DNA of 64,000 nt from Gemmatimonadota bacterium. GTDB lineage: Bacteria > Latescibacterota > UBA2968 > UBA8231. Of the stretch, positions 17,165-27,093 are shown piece after piece. Positions within the stretch are counted from its first letter, which is position 1. Each line of letters opens with the position of its first letter. A program made the translations under genes and the position numbers. The stretch is taken from positions 24,722-88,721 of the forward strand of contig JABJJN010000031.1 in assembly GCA_018660835.1 (NCBI GenBank), in the 5' to 3' direction. The notes below the pieces were generated by a model. The model worked only from the letters and a program-made list of their open reading frames with translations. It had not been told where the DNA came from and ran no database searches.

Positions 17165-17566
17165 TTGGTCATCGAGGGCTGGATGATGATCATATTGGCA
17201 TATCGTAACTATCTGTAATTACAGGCGTTTGACAAGGTTTTTGAGTGTGGCGGCCTGCTTGAATGACTGATCTAGGTCAGTCGGCCGTCCATCGCCAGGC
17301 TCACCCCCTCGGGTCCGCCGCGATCTTCGTCTCCCGAACCTCTCCACTTCGCCTCGTGAGAAGGTCGTGGACGCGGATGGCACCTGCACCCCAGGGTCGT
17401 CACACTCACTTTTTTCCAGTGGCCTGCTCCAGAGCAGGTACATACAGCCCGGTCTCTGGCCGGGCTGTTCACGTTCTGGGGCAGATCCCTCTTTGAGTGG
17501 CTTCTTCCAAGAGTGGTGGCATGCTCCCGAGGTTTCCTGCCATCGATTCGCGACCGGACTCTTCAG
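17165..17566 (+). other. Gene-free, hairpin-rich region; candidate structured RNA or long leader
   Basis: About 400 bases with no convincing gene. Visible inverted repeats: CTGTAATTACAG (17213-17224), GACTGA/TCAGTC (17265-17282), CCTGCTC/GAGCAGG (17423-17438) and CAGCCCGG/CCGGGCTG (17445-17467). The last two hairpins are nearly back to back and resemble the end of a structured RNA, but no T-run follows. I checked for core motifs of SRP RNA, tmRNA and RNase P RNA on both strands and did not find them; 6S RNA cannot be excluded by eye. Confidence 0.4.
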
Positions 17567-18691
17567 ATGAAAATCTGCATGGTCGTTTTCACCGACCTAC
17601 CCTACGATTTCCGGGTGTACCGTGAGGTCTGCACCCTGCAGAAATCGGGACACGACGTCACCGTCGTTTCCACTCGCTTCGGCGACGAATCCCTGCCACC
17701 TGCATGGCAGGATATTGATGTTCGTCTGATTGATATAGATCGGACCCAGTCCCTTCGTGTCCTGTATCCGAGATTCTGGCAGCAAGCGACAAAGTTGGCA
17801 TCCCAGGAGCGGGCAGATGTCTATCATGCGCATGACCTGGACGCCTTGTGGCCAGCATGTCGTGCGGCGCGTCGGAATGATGCAGCCCTCGTCTATGACT
17901 CCCACGAACTGTTCTGTGAACAATCGTCTCTCGTGCACCGGCCTGCGATCGCATTTTCCTGGCGGTTGATCGAAGGCCGACTGATCAAGCGAGCGCACAG
18001 GGTGATCACCGTGGCCCCGTCCATCTCCACACAACTGCAGCAGACGTACAACCTTGATCAAGCACCCGTGGTTCTGCGCAATGTCCCACCCTATCGGAAA
18101 CCCGTTGCCAGCAGTTACCTACGACAGCGACTCGGTATCCCGACCGCCGCGCCACTGGCCCTTTACCAAGGCGGCTTTCTCACGAACAATGGCTTGGCGG
18201 AGCAGATTACGGCGATGCAACATGTCGACGAAGCGGCTCATCTGGCCTTGTTGGGAAGTGGCCCCACGGAACAGGAATTGAGGGATCTTACCAGTCGACT
18301 CGGTTTGCAGGATCGCGTGCATTTCCTGCCGAGAGTTCCATTTCAGGCGCTGCACGAAGTTACGTGCAGCGCCGACATTGGTCTGTGTATCATCAAACCA
18401 GCGGGCCGCAGTTTCGCGTGGTCCATGCCAAACAAACTTTTCGAATACATGATGGCTGGGCTCCCCGTAGTGGGCGGTGATACGCCAGAGATCCGACGCG
18501 TCATCGAAGAGACAGAGGCGGGCATTGTCGTTGACCCTTTGCATCCGGAGGCAATGGGAGCGGGGATCAACCAGCTCCTCACCGATCCTGAGCGTCGTGA
18601 CGAACTGGCTGCGGCCGCACTCTTCGCGGCACGGCAGAATTGCTGGGAGATTGAGTCGCAGGGGCTTGTCGAACTCTACGCGCAACTGTAA
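17567..18691 (+). CDS. Group 1 (GT4-like) glycosyltransferase
   Basis: From the ATG at 17567, 374 residues with a GT-B pattern. The N-terminal Rossmann half starts KICMVVFTDLPYDFRVYREV; the acceptor region has DVYHAHDLDALW. The nucleotide-sugar half has ALYQGGF and the conserved C-terminal stretch MPNKLFEYMMAGLPVVGGD followed by EAGIVVDP. The glutamate and proline of the EX7E-like region are partly present (KLFEYMMAGLPV). It transfers an unknown sugar, probably for surface glycan or glycolipid. An in-frame start at 17513 is less likely because the N-terminal strand begins at MKI. A GT2 gene follows. Confidence 0.85.
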   Translation: MKICMVVFTDLPYDFRVYREVCTLQKSGHDVTVVSTRFGDESLPPAWQDIDVRLIDIDRTQSLRVLYPRFWQQATKLASQERADVYHAHDLDALWPACRAARRNDAALVYDSHELFCEQSSLVHRPAIAFSWRLIEGRLIKRAHRVITVAPSISTQLQQTYNLDQAPVVLRNVPPYRKPVASSYLRQRLGIPTAAPLALYQGGFLTNNGLAEQITAMQHVDEAAHLALLGSGPTEQELRDLTSRLGLQDRVHFLPRVPFQALHEVTCSADIGLCIIKPAGRSFAWSMPNKLFEYMMAGLPVVGGDTPEIRRVIEETEAGIVVDPLHPEAMGAGINQLLTDPERRDELAAAALFAARQNCWEIESQGLVELYAQL

Positions 18692-18700
18692 CGCCTCCTC

Positions 18701-19630
18701 ATGGTCGATCTCTCCGTCATCATCCCCAGTTATCGTGCACCAGAACTCTTGTGCAATGCCATACGAAGTCTGGCGCAGGATGATGCATTTGCCGGCACGG
18801 CCCAGATCGTCGTTGTCGATGACGGAAGCCCCGAGTACGACGCGTCGAAGTTTGCAGGCCTCAGTGGCCGCTGGCCATTGAAGTTGCTACGTCTCGAGAC
18901 CAATCGTGGGCGCGCCGCTGCCCGCAATAAGGGCCTGCAACAAGCAGACGGAGATGTCGTCATCTTTCTCGACGGTGATATGACCGTTCTGCCAGGTTTC
19001 CTTCAAGCCCACGCTGAATTCCACCAACGGCACACCCACACGATCGCCGTGGGCGATATCCGTTTCGGATCCGACATTCGCGTTGACGCAATGACCCGCT
19101 ACGTGCACAGTCGTGGTGTGAGTCGATATGGAGCCGGCCCTGTTCCCTTCAAGTGTTTTGTCACAGGCAACTCATCCGTACCGCGAGCAGCTCTTGCGGT
19201 GACTGGCGGATTTGATGAATCCTTTGTGACCTATGGAGGAGAGGATCTGGAACTGGGATACCGTCTCCACCTGCAGGACGTCGGCGTCCATTATCTGCCC
19301 CAGGCGCGCAGTCTACATCACGATGTTCGCTCTTTCGACGAGATGAGTAACACCATGTCAGCCTACGGACGCGACTCGGTGCCCCTCCTTCTCGGCCTAC
19401 ATCCCGAGCTTGCCCCCTTGTTGCATCTAGGTTTTCTGCAGCGCTCAAGGTGGCATCCGCACAGCTGGCTCATGCACCTGGCACTGTGGTCGCCCTTGCA
19501 GCGAATGATCAGCGCTTGTGTGCATTCCATGGTCCACTGGAGGTTGCCAAGCATCCTGCTGGACTACGTGTGGTGGTCGTGCCGGACCCGGGGCTATCTG
19601 TCACGACCAACGGCGGACGAGAATCGGTGA
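18701..19630 (+). CDS. Family 2 (GT-A) glycosyltransferase
   Basis: 309 residues. The nucleotide-binding start is VDLSVIIPSYRAPELL, followed by VVVDDGSPEYD, then the metal-binding DxD region IFLDGDMTVLPGF. A GNSSVPRAALAVTGGFDESF segment (core VTGGFDESF) and a GGEDLELGYRL acceptor-site motif (ED) follow. The C-terminal 60 residues are amphipathic and may touch the membrane. It starts 9 bases after the GT4 gene and overlaps the CPBP protease gene by GTGA, so the three form one operon. Confidence 0.88.
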   Translation: MVDLSVIIPSYRAPELLCNAIRSLAQDDAFAGTAQIVVVDDGSPEYDASKFAGLSGRWPLKLLRLETNRGRAAARNKGLQQADGDVVIFLDGDMTVLPGFLQAHAEFHQRHTHTIAVGDIRFGSDIRVDAMTRYVHSRGVSRYGAGPVPFKCFVTGNSSVPRAALAVTGGFDESFVTYGGEDLELGYRLHLQDVGVHYLPQARSLHHDVRSFDEMSNTMSAYGRDSVPLLLGLHPELAPLLHLGFLQRSRWHPHSWLMHLALWSPLQRMISACVHSMVHWRLPSILLDYVWWSCRTRGYLSRPTADENR

Positions 19631-20481
19631 CAGAACTGTTCTCCCCCTATCCGCGACTTCGGCAACTGCTTGTGTTGTCTTTGCTAGTCCTTCCGATCAT
19701 GCAGCTTGCCCTGTTGCCCTTGCTTGGAGATCTGCCTGCATATCTATCCTTGGCGATAGCAGAGCTCTTCCTTCTTTCCGTCGCTTGTTTGGCCATTGTG
19801 CGCCGGCGATGGTCGGCTGAAGACCTGTTTCTCCTCAACGCCACCAGGGGAAAGGCGATTCTCATCGTCATTCCTACGGCGATGGTTGCAGCCATTCTGG
19901 CGGGGGAGACCGATCTGCTCGTGGCCCATGGGTGGCAATGGTTGGAATGGGATGCTCCCTTGGCTCTGCGGCGTAGCTCGCTAGAAATACAAACGCTCAC
20001 CGGGACGTCTGACATTCTACCTGCGATTCTGGCAATCGGCTTGCTGCCGGCGATCTGCGAGGAGCTCTTTTTCCGCGGTTTCGTCTACACCGGTCTGCGC
20101 TATCACTATGGATCCAGGGCAGCACTAGTGGGTTCGTCGCTGCTATTCGCCGTCGCCCACCTCAATCCATGGCAGCTACCCACATTCTTCCTGCTGGGAT
20201 TGTTCCTGGGTTGGCTCGTGCACCGAACCCATAGCATCTATCCAGCGATCATCGCCCACGCACTTAACAATCTGCTGTCCCTCTGCGCCGTAAACGTGCG
20301 CGCCCATTTTGGCGTCGATCCACTCGGTGCACTGGAACCGGTGCCTGATCAACTGCTTGTGGGCTGCCTGTTTGTCTTCGTTGTCGGCTTGTTGCTGTTG
20401 CGGCGTATTCGACCGATCATGCCCGCCTTGTCACCATTCGCAGCGGCATCCCGCCACTCTTCCCTTGTCAGACCGATCTAG
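19627..20481 (+). CDS. CPBP-family intramembrane metalloprotease (Abi/Rce1-like)
   Basis: The GTG at 19627 overlaps the previous TGA (GTGA) and gives 284 residues; longer starts inside the GT2 gene add no membrane segment. About seven or eight hydrophobic segments are seen. The active-site motifs are present in order: ICEELFFRGF (paired Glu and Arg), FAVAHLNPW (His) and PAIIAHALNNLL (His, Asn). Family members cleave prenylated or membrane proteins, or process peptides; the target here is unknown. A rho-independent terminator lies just downstream but points to the opposite operon. Confidence 0.85.
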   Translation: MTELFSPYPRLRQLLVLSLLVLPIMQLALLPLLGDLPAYLSLAIAELFLLSVACLAIVRRRWSAEDLFLLNATRGKAILIVIPTAMVAAILAGETDLLVAHGWQWLEWDAPLALRRSSLEIQTLTGTSDILPAILAIGLLPAICEELFFRGFVYTGLRYHYGSRAALVGSSLLFAVAHLNPWQLPTFFLLGLFLGWLVHRTHSIYPAIIAHALNNLLSLCAVNVRAHFGVDPLGALEPVPDQLLVGCLFVFVVGLLLLRRIRPIMPALSPFAAASRHSSLVRPI

Positions 20482-20515
20482 AGATCTAACGCGGACGCAG
20501 GCCGTAAAAAGAGAA

Positions 20516-20542
20516 ACCCCGTTGATCGTTGATCAACGGGGT
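20516..20542 (-). terminator. Rho-independent terminator of sucCD
   Basis: A 12-bp perfect stem ACCCCGTTGATC/GATCAACGGGGT with a 3-base loop lies just past the sucD stop. Reading the minus strand, it is followed by a T-rich tract (the plus strand has GTAAAAAGAG). It may also stop plus-strand transcripts from the glycosyltransferase operon, but without a T-run on that side. Confidence 0.8.
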
Positions 20543-20575
20543 CCCTCGAATGCATAGAGCCGAATGCTCGCAGTC

Positions 20576-21445
20576 TCAGGCAAGCGCCTCTTTGACGGTG
20601 GCACCGATGGTTGCAGGAGACTCACAGACGTGGATTCCTGCGTCCTGCATCGCCGCCATTTTATCTTCTGCCGTTCCCTTGCCGCCGGCAACGATTGCGC
20701 CAGCGTGGCCCATGCGACGTCCGGGCGGGGCCGTTCGGCCCGCGATAAAGCCAATCACGGGCTTGCTGTAGTGGGCCTTTACGTAGGCCGCCGCTTCTTC
20801 TTCGGCCGTACCACCAATCTCGCCAATCATGACCACCGCATCGGTGTCATCATCATCCTTGAACAATTCGAGCGCGTCGACGAAGCGGGTACCGATCACA
20901 GGGTCCCCACCGATGCCGATCGCCGTGGACTGACCAAGCCCGATTTCACCAAGTTGACCCACCGCTTCATACGTCAGTGTGCCACTGCGTGAAATGATGC
21001 CAATACGTCCCTCATTGTGAATAAAGCCAGGCATGATCCCAATCTTGCACTTACCGGGTGAGATAATGCCCGGGCAGTTAGGACCGATGAGACGGACATT
21101 GCGAGATTTGAGGAACTCGTAGGCTCGCACCATATCGTTGACCGGAATACCCTCCGTGATGCAGACGATCAGATCGACGCCGGCATCGGCTGCTTCCATC
21201 ACTGCATCGGCGGCAAAGGGCGGCGGCACGAAAATGACGGACACATTGGCACCCGTGTTTTCCACGGCAGCGGACACGGTGTCAAAAACGGGAATGTCTT
21301 CGAAGGCCTGTCCACCCTTTCCAGGAGTGACACCGGCGACAACCTGTGTGCCATATTCAACCATCTGTCGGGTATGAAAGGACCCTTCCGCACCCGTAAT
21401 ACCTTGTACCAGTAGTTTGGTGTGTTCGTCGACAAGTACGCTCAT
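20576..21445 (-). CDS. sucD: Succinate-CoA ligase, alpha subunit
   Basis: 289 residues. Typical SucD features: [19 protein letters not shown] at the N-terminus for CoA binding, [19 protein letters not shown], and [13 protein letters not shown]. The phosphohistidine lies in [19 protein letters not shown] (core [10 protein letters not shown]). The enzyme interconverts succinyl-CoA and succinate with nucleotide phosphorylation in the TCA cycle. It forms an operon with sucC upstream (45 bp gap) and ends at a strong terminator. Confidence 0.96.
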   Translation of the reverse strand: MSVLVDEHTKLLVQGITGAEGSFHTRQMVEYGTQVVAGVTPGKGGQAFEDIPVFDTVSAAVENTGANVSVIFVPPPFAADAVMEAADAGVDLIVCITEGIPVNDMVRAYEFLKSRNVRLIGPNCPGIISPGKCKIGIMPGFIHNEGRIGIISRSGTLTYEAVGQLGEIGLGQSTAIGIGGDPVIGTRFVDALELFKDDDDTDAVVMIGEIGGTAEEEAAAYVKAHYSKPVIGFIAGRTAPPGRRMGHAGAIVAGGKGTAEDKMAAMQDAGIHVCESPATIGATVKEALA

Positions 21446-21489
21446 GAGGTTCGAAGCTTTGGTTTGGAGTCGAAATTCCTGTGCATGGG

Positions 21490-22647
21490 TCAGCCCGCGG
21501 CGGCAACCACTTTCTCGGCTGCGTCCTTGAGTCCGTTGCCCACGGCAAAATTCAGTTCTGATTCCTCAAGCATCTTGGCAGCAATGTCTGCATTGGTGCC
21601 AGCGAGGCGCACGACGATGGGAACGTCCGTTTGCAGGTTCTTGCGTGCTTGAATCACACCCTCGGCGACACGATCACAGCGGACAATTCCGCCAAAAATA
21701 TTGATCAGGATCGCTTTGACATTCGGATCTGACAACAAGATCCGGAATCCATTCTCCACGGTCTCTGCGCTGGCGCCTCCTCCCACATCGAGAAAGTTGG
21801 CGGGCGAGCTACCTGCAAGCTTGATGATATCCATCGTCGCCATCGCCAGACCTGCGCCGTTGACCATACACCCGATCGTGCCGTCCAACTTGATGTAATT
21901 CAAGTCGAACTCGGAGGCCTCCACTTCCAGGGGCTCTTCTTCATCCAGATCGCGAAGAGTGGCCAGATCCTTGTGCCGATAGCTGGCATTGTCGTCAAAA
22001 TTGATTTTGGCATCCAGGGCCAAAACCTGCCCATCTGAGGTAACGACGAGTGGGTTGATCTCGGCAATAGAGCAGTCCGCACCTTCAAATGCCTTGTAGA
22101 GTGCCATCAGCAGACCGGCACCTGCACGCACCTGTTTACCCTCCAACCCGAGACCAAAGGCCAAACGTGTCGCCTGAAAGGGTTGTAGACCAAGACCTGG
22201 TTCGATTGTTTCCCGCAGTATTTTTTCCGGTGTCCGCGCCGCAACCTCCTCGATCTCGACGCCACCCTCCTGGCTGGCCATCACAACGATTCGGCTCTGG
22301 GCACGGTCCAGGGTGATACCCAGATAGAGTTCGCGGGAAATATCACTGGCCTTCTCGACCAAGACCTGCTTCACCTTCTGACCGGCGGGACCCGTCTGAT
22401 GGGTGACCAGCTGCATACCGAGAATCTCTCCTGCGTGCTTTGCTGCCTCAGCGGCGTCGGCGGCAACCTTTACACCACCACCTTTGCCACGCCCGCCTGC
22501 ATGGATCTGGGCTTTGACGACGACACGTCCACCGAACTCGGCAGCGATCGCCTGAGCTTCGTCAGGCGTGTAGGCAACCTTGCCATCAGGCACCGCCACG
22601 CCGTAGGAGCGCAGCAGGTCCTTTCCTTGGTATTCGTGGATCTTCAT
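21490..22647 (-). CDS. sucC: Succinate-CoA ligase, beta subunit
   Basis: From the ATG at 22647, 385 residues, the usual SucC length. It begins [17 protein letters not shown], has an ATP-grasp domain ([19 protein letters not shown], core [14 protein letters not shown]) and the C-terminal ligase domain with [12 protein letters not shown] and [16 protein letters not shown]. Longer upstream starts add unrelated residues. It is transcribed away from sdhC, so the roughly 280-base space to the sdhC start holds divergent promoters. Confidence 0.96.
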   Translation of the reverse strand: MKIHEYQGKDLLRSYGVAVPDGKVAYTPDEAQAIAAEFGGRVVVKAQIHAGGRGKGGGVKVAADAAEAAKHAGEILGMQLVTHQTGPAGQKVKQVLVEKASDISRELYLGITLDRAQSRIVVMASQEGGVEIEEVAARTPEKILRETIEPGLGLQPFQATRLAFGLGLEGKQVRAGAGLLMALYKAFEGADCSIAEINPLVVTSDGQVLALDAKINFDDNASYRHKDLATLRDLDEEEPLEVEASEFDLNYIKLDGTIGCMVNGAGLAMATMDIIKLAGSSPANFLDVGGGASAETVENGFRILLSDPNVKAILINIFGGIVRCDRVAEGVIQARKNLQTDVPIVVRLAGTNADIAAKMLEESELNFAVGNGLKDAAEKVVAAAG

Positions 22648-22928
22648 TGGCGCTCTCGTTCGATCTTTTGTGTCACGACCCGCGTGCTGGCGATCTGGTC
22701 TTTGGGTCGATGGAATCAATCGGTGGGGGTTTGGTACGGTACGACAGGGTGACCCTAGCTGCAAGACTTGAATGGTGAGTGATTGCCTGTTGGCGTGCTT
22801 CTATTGATATTGGGTGCGCCGTTCTACACGTGACGACCCACAACGCGACAGCGTGCGAGATCTTCTGCAGCGCTCCGCTGCGCAGCATACCTGACGAGTG
22901 GTTTCTGGGTCAGGGGAGAGGAACACCG
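22648..22928. promoter_or_regulatory. Divergent promoter region between sucCD and sdhCAB
   Basis: A gene-free stretch of about 280 bases separates two divergent TCA-cycle operons. One possible plus-strand promoter is TTGCCT about 17 bases before GATATT, near 22784-22812; it is weak. A translatable frame leads into sdhC here but looks non-coding. No operator is recognised. Confidence 0.35.
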
Positions 22929-23546
22929 GTGTTCTCCACCTCGATCGGTAAGAAATTGGGGATGGCCCTTACGGGTCTGATCCTGTATTCGTTCCTCATC
23001 GGCCATCTTGCGGGCAATCTGCAGCTATTCGCCGGTGACGGTGGCACTGCCTTCAATACGTATGCCGAATTCATGATCAGCAATCCACTGCTGATTCCCA
23101 CAGAATTCATTCTGCTGGGTGTGTTGATTACGCATGTCGTGTTCGCTGTCTCGCTGTCTCGCACCGCGCGTCGTGCCCGACCTCAAGGCTACGCCGTGCG
23201 GAAAGCGGTTGGCGGACGGTCCCTGGCTTCGCGCACCATGATATGGTCAGGGCTCACGATTCTCGTCTTTCTCATCATCCACATTCGAACCTTTAAATTC
23301 GGCGAGATTGGAGAAGGCGGCCTGTTTGCACTGGTTGCCGAGACTTTTCAACAGCCTGTATGGGCTGGTGGATATCTTCTCGTCATGACCGTATTGGGAT
23401 TTCACCTATGGCATGCCATGCACAGCGCATTTCAGACTCTTGGGTGGCATGCACGCGCTGGATGGCGACTTGCCTCCACGCTGATGAGCATTCTCATCGC
23501 TGGCGGTTTCGCCGCGATCCCGGTCTACTTCTTTCTGGCCCAGTGA
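22929..23546 (+). CDS. sdhC: Succinate dehydrogenase cytochrome b558-type subunit
   Basis: The GTG at 22929 has GGGAGAGG nine bases before it and gives 205 residues starting MFSTSIGKKLGMALTGLIL. Five hydrophobic segments with haem-ligand candidate histidines (IGHLAGN, ITHVVFA, IIHIRTF, HLWHAMHSAFQ) match the single-polypeptide b-type anchor of type-B succinate:quinone reductases. It anchors SdhA and SdhB to the inner membrane and passes electrons to quinone. The longer frame upstream (from 22779) has no anchor features. Confidence 0.9.
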   Translation: MFSTSIGKKLGMALTGLILYSFLIGHLAGNLQLFAGDGGTAFNTYAEFMISNPLLIPTEFILLGVLITHVVFAVSLSRTARRARPQGYAVRKAVGGRSLASRTMIWSGLTILVFLIIHIRTFKFGEIGEGGLFALVAETFQQPVWAGGYLLVMTVLGFHLWHAMHSAFQTLGWHARAGWRLASTLMSILIAGGFAAIPVYFFLAQ

Positions 23547-23558
23547 GCTAATAAGACC

Positions 23559-25469
23559 ATGGCCCTCGACGGACAAGTCCCTGGTGGACCCTTGGCAGAA
23601 AAGTGGGATCGCCACCGCTTTGATCTGAAGCTTGTAAATCCTGCCAACAAACGGCGCCACAATGTCATCGTCGTCGGCACCGGTCTTGCCGGTGCCTCTG
23701 CGGCGGCGACGCTATCGGAACTCGGCTATCATGTGAAGTCGTTCTGCGTGCAAGACTCGCCGCGCCGGGCACATTCGATCGCTGCCCAGGGAGGGATCAA
23801 TGCGGCTAAAAATTACCAGAATGACGGCGACAGTGTCTTCCGCTTGTTCTACGACACGATCAAGGGCGGCGACTACCGGGCGCGCGAAGCCAATGTCTAT
23901 CGACTGGCGCAGGTGTCTACATCAATCATCGATCAATGCGCCGCGCAGGGTGTGCCCTTTGCCCGCGAGTATGGTGGGACCCTGGCGAACCGGTCCTTTG
24001 GCGGGGCGCAGGTTTCCAGGACGTTCTACGCTCGTGGACAGACGGGACAGCAGCTGCTATTGGGCGCCTATTCAGCGCTGATGCGGCAAGTCGCTGCCGG
24101 TGGCGTAGAGATTTTCCCACGGCATGAAATGCTCGACCTGGTCGTCGTCGACGGGCGCGCACGCGGTATTGTGACTCGCAACCTCGTCACCGGCGAAATC
24201 CGTTCCTGGATCGCCGATGCAGTGTTGTTGTGCACGGGCGGCTATGGCAACGTGTTTCATCTTTCGACGAATGCCAAGGGTTCGAATGTCACGGCTACCT
24301 GGCGAGCTCATCGTCGTGGTGCCTTGTTTGCAAATCCCTGTTTTACGCAGATCCATCCAACCTGCATTCCCGTCTCCGGTAGCTATCAGGCGAAGTTGAC
24401 TCTGATGTCGGAGAGCCTGCGCAATGACGGGCGGGTGTGGGTCCCAAAGCAGGGGGGCGATCAACGTGCCGCCGGCGTGATTCCTGAGACAGAGCGCGAT
24501 TACTATCTGGAGCGACGTTATCCAAGTTTTGGAAATCTGGTTCCACGTGATGTCGCGTCGAGGGCGGCGAAGGCCGTTTGTGATGAAGGCCTGGGCGTAG
24601 GTAGTGGCCGCGCGGTGTATTTGGATTTTGCTGATGCAATTCAACGAGATGGCGCAGACACGATCCGGCAGAAGTATGGGAATCTGTTTCAGATGTATGA
24701 AGAGATTACGGGAGAGGATCCCTACAAAATGCCGATGCAGATCTACCCCGCCGTGCACTACACAATGGGCGGCCTGTGGGTCGATTACAATTTGATGAGC
24801 AATGTCCCCGGGCTGTTCGTGCTGGGTGAGGCGAACTTCTCCGACCACGGGGCCAACCGCCTGGGCGCATCAGCCCTGATGCAGGGCCTGGCGGATGGAT
24901 ACTTCGTCATTCCCTACACACTCGGTGGTTATCTGGCAGGTGCTCAGCTGGGCGGTGTGGATTCGAACCACTCTGCTTTCGATGACACAGAGCGGCAGGC
25001 GCGTGAGCGCATCGATTCATTGCTGGCCGTGAATGGCTCAAGAACCGTCGATGATTTCCATCGGCAACTGGGCCACATTATGTGGGATCACTGCGGCATG
25101 GCACGCAACGCGCAAGGACTGACTGGGGCGCGAGATCAGATCCGAGAGTTGCGGGATGAATTCTCGAAAAATCTGACCGTTGCCGGAACCAATGGTGAGT
25201 TCAATCAAGTGTTGGAACGAGCCGGCCGCGTGGCTGACTTTCTTGAGTTTTCCGAGACCATGGTTCAGGACGCCCTGATGCGTGATGAATCGTGCGGTGG
25301 ACACTTTCGCGAAGAGCACCAGACCGGCGAAGGCGAGGCGCAGCGGAATGATGAGGACTTTGCACATGTATCGGCTTGGGAATTCGCCGGTGTCGGCGCT
25401 GACGCGATTCTTCATAAGGAAGAACTCGCCTTCGAGAACGTGCAGTTGACGCAAAGGAGTTACAAGTGA
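23559..25469 (+). CDS. sdhA: Succinate dehydrogenase flavoprotein subunit
   Basis: 636 residues. The FAD Rossmann motif is [19 protein letters not shown]. The covalent-FAD histidine is in [15 protein letters not shown]. The active-site region [11 protein letters not shown] and the C-terminal capping segment [18 protein letters not shown] are in place. The length and motifs fit the Bacteroidetes-type or B-type flavoprotein rather than the E. coli type. Its stop overlaps the sdhB start as GTGA, with AAAGGAG as ribosome binding site. Confidence 0.96.
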   Translation: MALDGQVPGGPLAEKWDRHRFDLKLVNPANKRRHNVIVVGTGLAGASAAATLSELGYHVKSFCVQDSPRRAHSIAAQGGINAAKNYQNDGDSVFRLFYDTIKGGDYRAREANVYRLAQVSTSIIDQCAAQGVPFAREYGGTLANRSFGGAQVSRTFYARGQTGQQLLLGAYSALMRQVAAGGVEIFPRHEMLDLVVVDGRARGIVTRNLVTGEIRSWIADAVLLCTGGYGNVFHLSTNAKGSNVTATWRAHRRGALFANPCFTQIHPTCIPVSGSYQAKLTLMSESLRNDGRVWVPKQGGDQRAAGVIPETERDYYLERRYPSFGNLVPRDVASRAAKAVCDEGLGVGSGRAVYLDFADAIQRDGADTIRQKYGNLFQMYEEITGEDPYKMPMQIYPAVHYTMGGLWVDYNLMSNVPGLFVLGEANFSDHGANRLGASALMQGLADGYFVIPYTLGGYLAGAQLGGVDSNHSAFDDTERQARERIDSLLAVNGSRTVDDFHRQLGHIMWDHCGMARNAQGLTGARDQIRELRDEFSKNLTVAGTNGEFNQVLERAGRVADFLEFSETMVQDALMRDESCGGHFREEHQTGEGEAQRNDEDFAHVSAWEFAGVGADAILHKEELAFENVQLTQRSYK

Positions 25470-26245
25470 GCGACATGCATATCACCCTCAAGGTGTGGCG
25501 CCAGGATGGTCCCGAGCAAAAGGGTCGATTCGAGGAATATGCGGCGATCGCAGCGCCAGACATGTCGTTTCTTGAAATGTTGGATGTGGTGAATGATGGT
25601 CTGGAGGAGGGTCATAAGATACCCGTCTCCTTCGACAGTGATTGTCGGGAGGGCATTTGCGGCATGTGCGGCCTGGTGATCAATGGCGTCCCCCATGGTC
25701 CGGGGAAGGGGACCACCACCTGCCAGTTGTATATGCGCAGTTTTGCGGATGGCGACACCATCACAATCGAACCATTTCGCGCCACCGCTTTCCCCGTGAT
25801 CCGCGATCTGGTTGTGGATCGGACGGCCTTTGATCAGATCGTACAGGCAGGCGGATACAACTCCGTGAATACAGGATCGGCACCCGATGCAAATGCCGTT
25901 CTGGTCTCGAAAGACCGGGCGGAAGAGGCGATGGACGCTGCCGCCTGTATCGGTTGTGGGGCCTGTGTCGCCACATGCAAGAATGCGTCTGCCATGCTCT
26001 TCGTGTCGGCCAAGCTCAAGCACCTCAACGTGCTTCCCCAAGGGCAACCCGAGCGCCGGGAACGTAGTCGGGCCATGCTGCAGGCGATGGACGACGCGGG
26101 TTTCGGACATTGTACGAACGAGTATGAGTGCGAGGCCGTGTGCCCGAAGGAAATCTCTGTGGGGACGATCGCATTTCTGAATCGGGAGGTGTATCGCAGC
26201 TCGCTGGTCACCTCCAGCCTGGCGCCAACCGTCACGGGAGAGTAG
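25466..26245 (+). CDS. sdhB: Succinate dehydrogenase iron-sulfur subunit
   Basis: 259 residues from a GTG overlapping the sdhA stop. The N-terminal ferredoxin domain has [16 protein letters not shown] for the 2Fe-2S cluster, completed by TTCQLY. The C-terminal domain has [11 protein letters not shown] and, later, [16 protein letters not shown], giving the cysteine sets of the 4Fe-4S and 3Fe-4S clusters. It links SdhA to the membrane subunit. Confidence 0.95.
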   Translation: MSDMHITLKVWRQDGPEQKGRFEEYAAIAAPDMSFLEMLDVVNDGLEEGHKIPVSFDSDCREGICGMCGLVINGVPHGPGKGTTTCQLYMRSFADGDTITIEPFRATAFPVIRDLVVDRTAFDQIVQAGGYNSVNTGSAPDANAVLVSKDRAEEAMDAAACIGCGACVATCKNASAMLFVSAKLKHLNVLPQGQPERRERSRAMLQAMDDAGFGHCTNEYECEAVCPKEISVGTIAFLNREVYRSSLVTSSLAPTVTGE

Positions 26246-26317
26246 AGGCCGATGACAGCATCACACATGTGACGACTGTTAGGGGACGACCTGCTAAAGG
26301 AACACGAGCACAAAAAT

Positions 26318-26345
26318 AGCCGCAGTCCCTACGGGGGCTGCGGCT
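26318..26345 (-). terminator. Terminator between sdhB and rpmA (convergent ends)
   Basis: AGCCGCAG/CTGCGGCT stem (8 bp, extended by GT pairs) sits in the 145-base space between the convergent ends of sdhB and rpmA. Read on the minus strand, it is followed by ATTTTTG, so it fits best as the rplU-rpmA terminator; it may work both ways. Confidence 0.7.
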
Positions 26346-26390
26346 GATTTATGTACGCCAGATATCCAGTACCTGTGGTACGGGGTAGTC

Positions 26391-26645
26391 CTAGGCTACG
26401 ACGATATTGACGCGCTTGCGATTGCGTCCCACGACTTCAAATGCGACACGGCCATTGGCCGTAGCATAGAGTGTGTCGTCACTTCCCTTCTTAACATTGA
26501 TACCGGGGTGGATTCGGGTGCCACGCTGACGGATAATGATGGTCCCCGCCGTCACGTGCTGGCCCCCATAGCGCTTGACGCCGAGGCGTTTGGACTGGCT
26601 ATCGCGACCATTTCGCGAACTACCGACGCCCTTCTTATGTGCCAT
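26391..26645 (-). CDS. rpmA: Ribosomal protein bL27
   Basis: 84 residues starting [16 protein letters not shown], the conserved N-terminus that reaches the peptidyl-transferase centre. There is no N-terminal extension of the kind cleaved in Firmicutes. [18 protein letters not shown], then [14 protein letters not shown], follow the family closely. It lies 39 bp after rplU on the minus strand. Confidence 0.97.
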   Translation of the reverse strand: MAHKKGVGSSRNGRDSQSKRLGVKRYGGQHVTAGTIIIRQRGTRIHPGINVKKGSDDTLYATANGRVAFEVVGRNRKRVNIVVA

Positions 26646-26684
26646 GGTATGTCCTGTTGTCGTCTGTGGGAGAGGGAGAGCCGC

Positions 26685-27002
26685 TTAGTTGGGCGCGACG
26701 ATTCCGTCGATTTTCAGGTCGGTGTACTGTTGACGATGACCGTTGCGATTGCGATAGGTCTTTCGTCGCTTCATCTTGAAAACGATGATCTTTTCGGCTT
26801 TCCCGTGGCCGACAACGGTGGCTTCGACGGAAGCACCATCAACAGTCGGAGTGCCGATGTGGGTGGCGGCATCGCCACGCACGAGCAGGACATCGGTCAA
26901 TGTTTGCTTTGCACCTTCTTCTGCGTCGAGGCGGGGCACACGTACTGTGGCTCCTTCTTCGACTTGGAATTGGTGACTGCCGATGCGAATGACGGCGTAC
27001 AT
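26685..27002 (-). CDS. rplU: Ribosomal protein bL21
   Basis: 105 residues from the ATG at 27002 (MYAVIRIGSHQFQVEEG), which is the canonical bL21 start; an upstream in-frame ATG at 27044 would add 14 unrelated residues. The C-terminal KMKRRKTYRNRNGHRQQYT motif contacts 23S rRNA. It pairs with rpmA as in nearly all bacteria, and RNase E/G lies upstream. Confidence 0.96.
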   Translation of the reverse strand: MYAVIRIGSHQFQVEEGATVRVPRLDAEEGAKQTLTDVLLVRGDAATHIGTPTVDGASVEATVVGHGKAEKIIVFKMKRRKTYRNRNGHRQQYTDLKIDGIVAPN

Positions 27003-27093
27003 GCTGTCTCTTCTCTTCATCTGATCGAGGGGAGATCCGTCCACATATCGTGGCGGACAGAAGAAATAAAGTTACGCAGGGCTTAGAAATCTG

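Noticed and set aside
17263..17496. 77-codon plus frame in the structured region
   Set aside because: Low-quality composition, no ribosome site; the sequence is dominated by inverted repeats.
24072..24848. 258-codon minus-strand frame opposite sdhA
   Set aside because: Antisense shadow; sdhA motifs are all in the plus frame.
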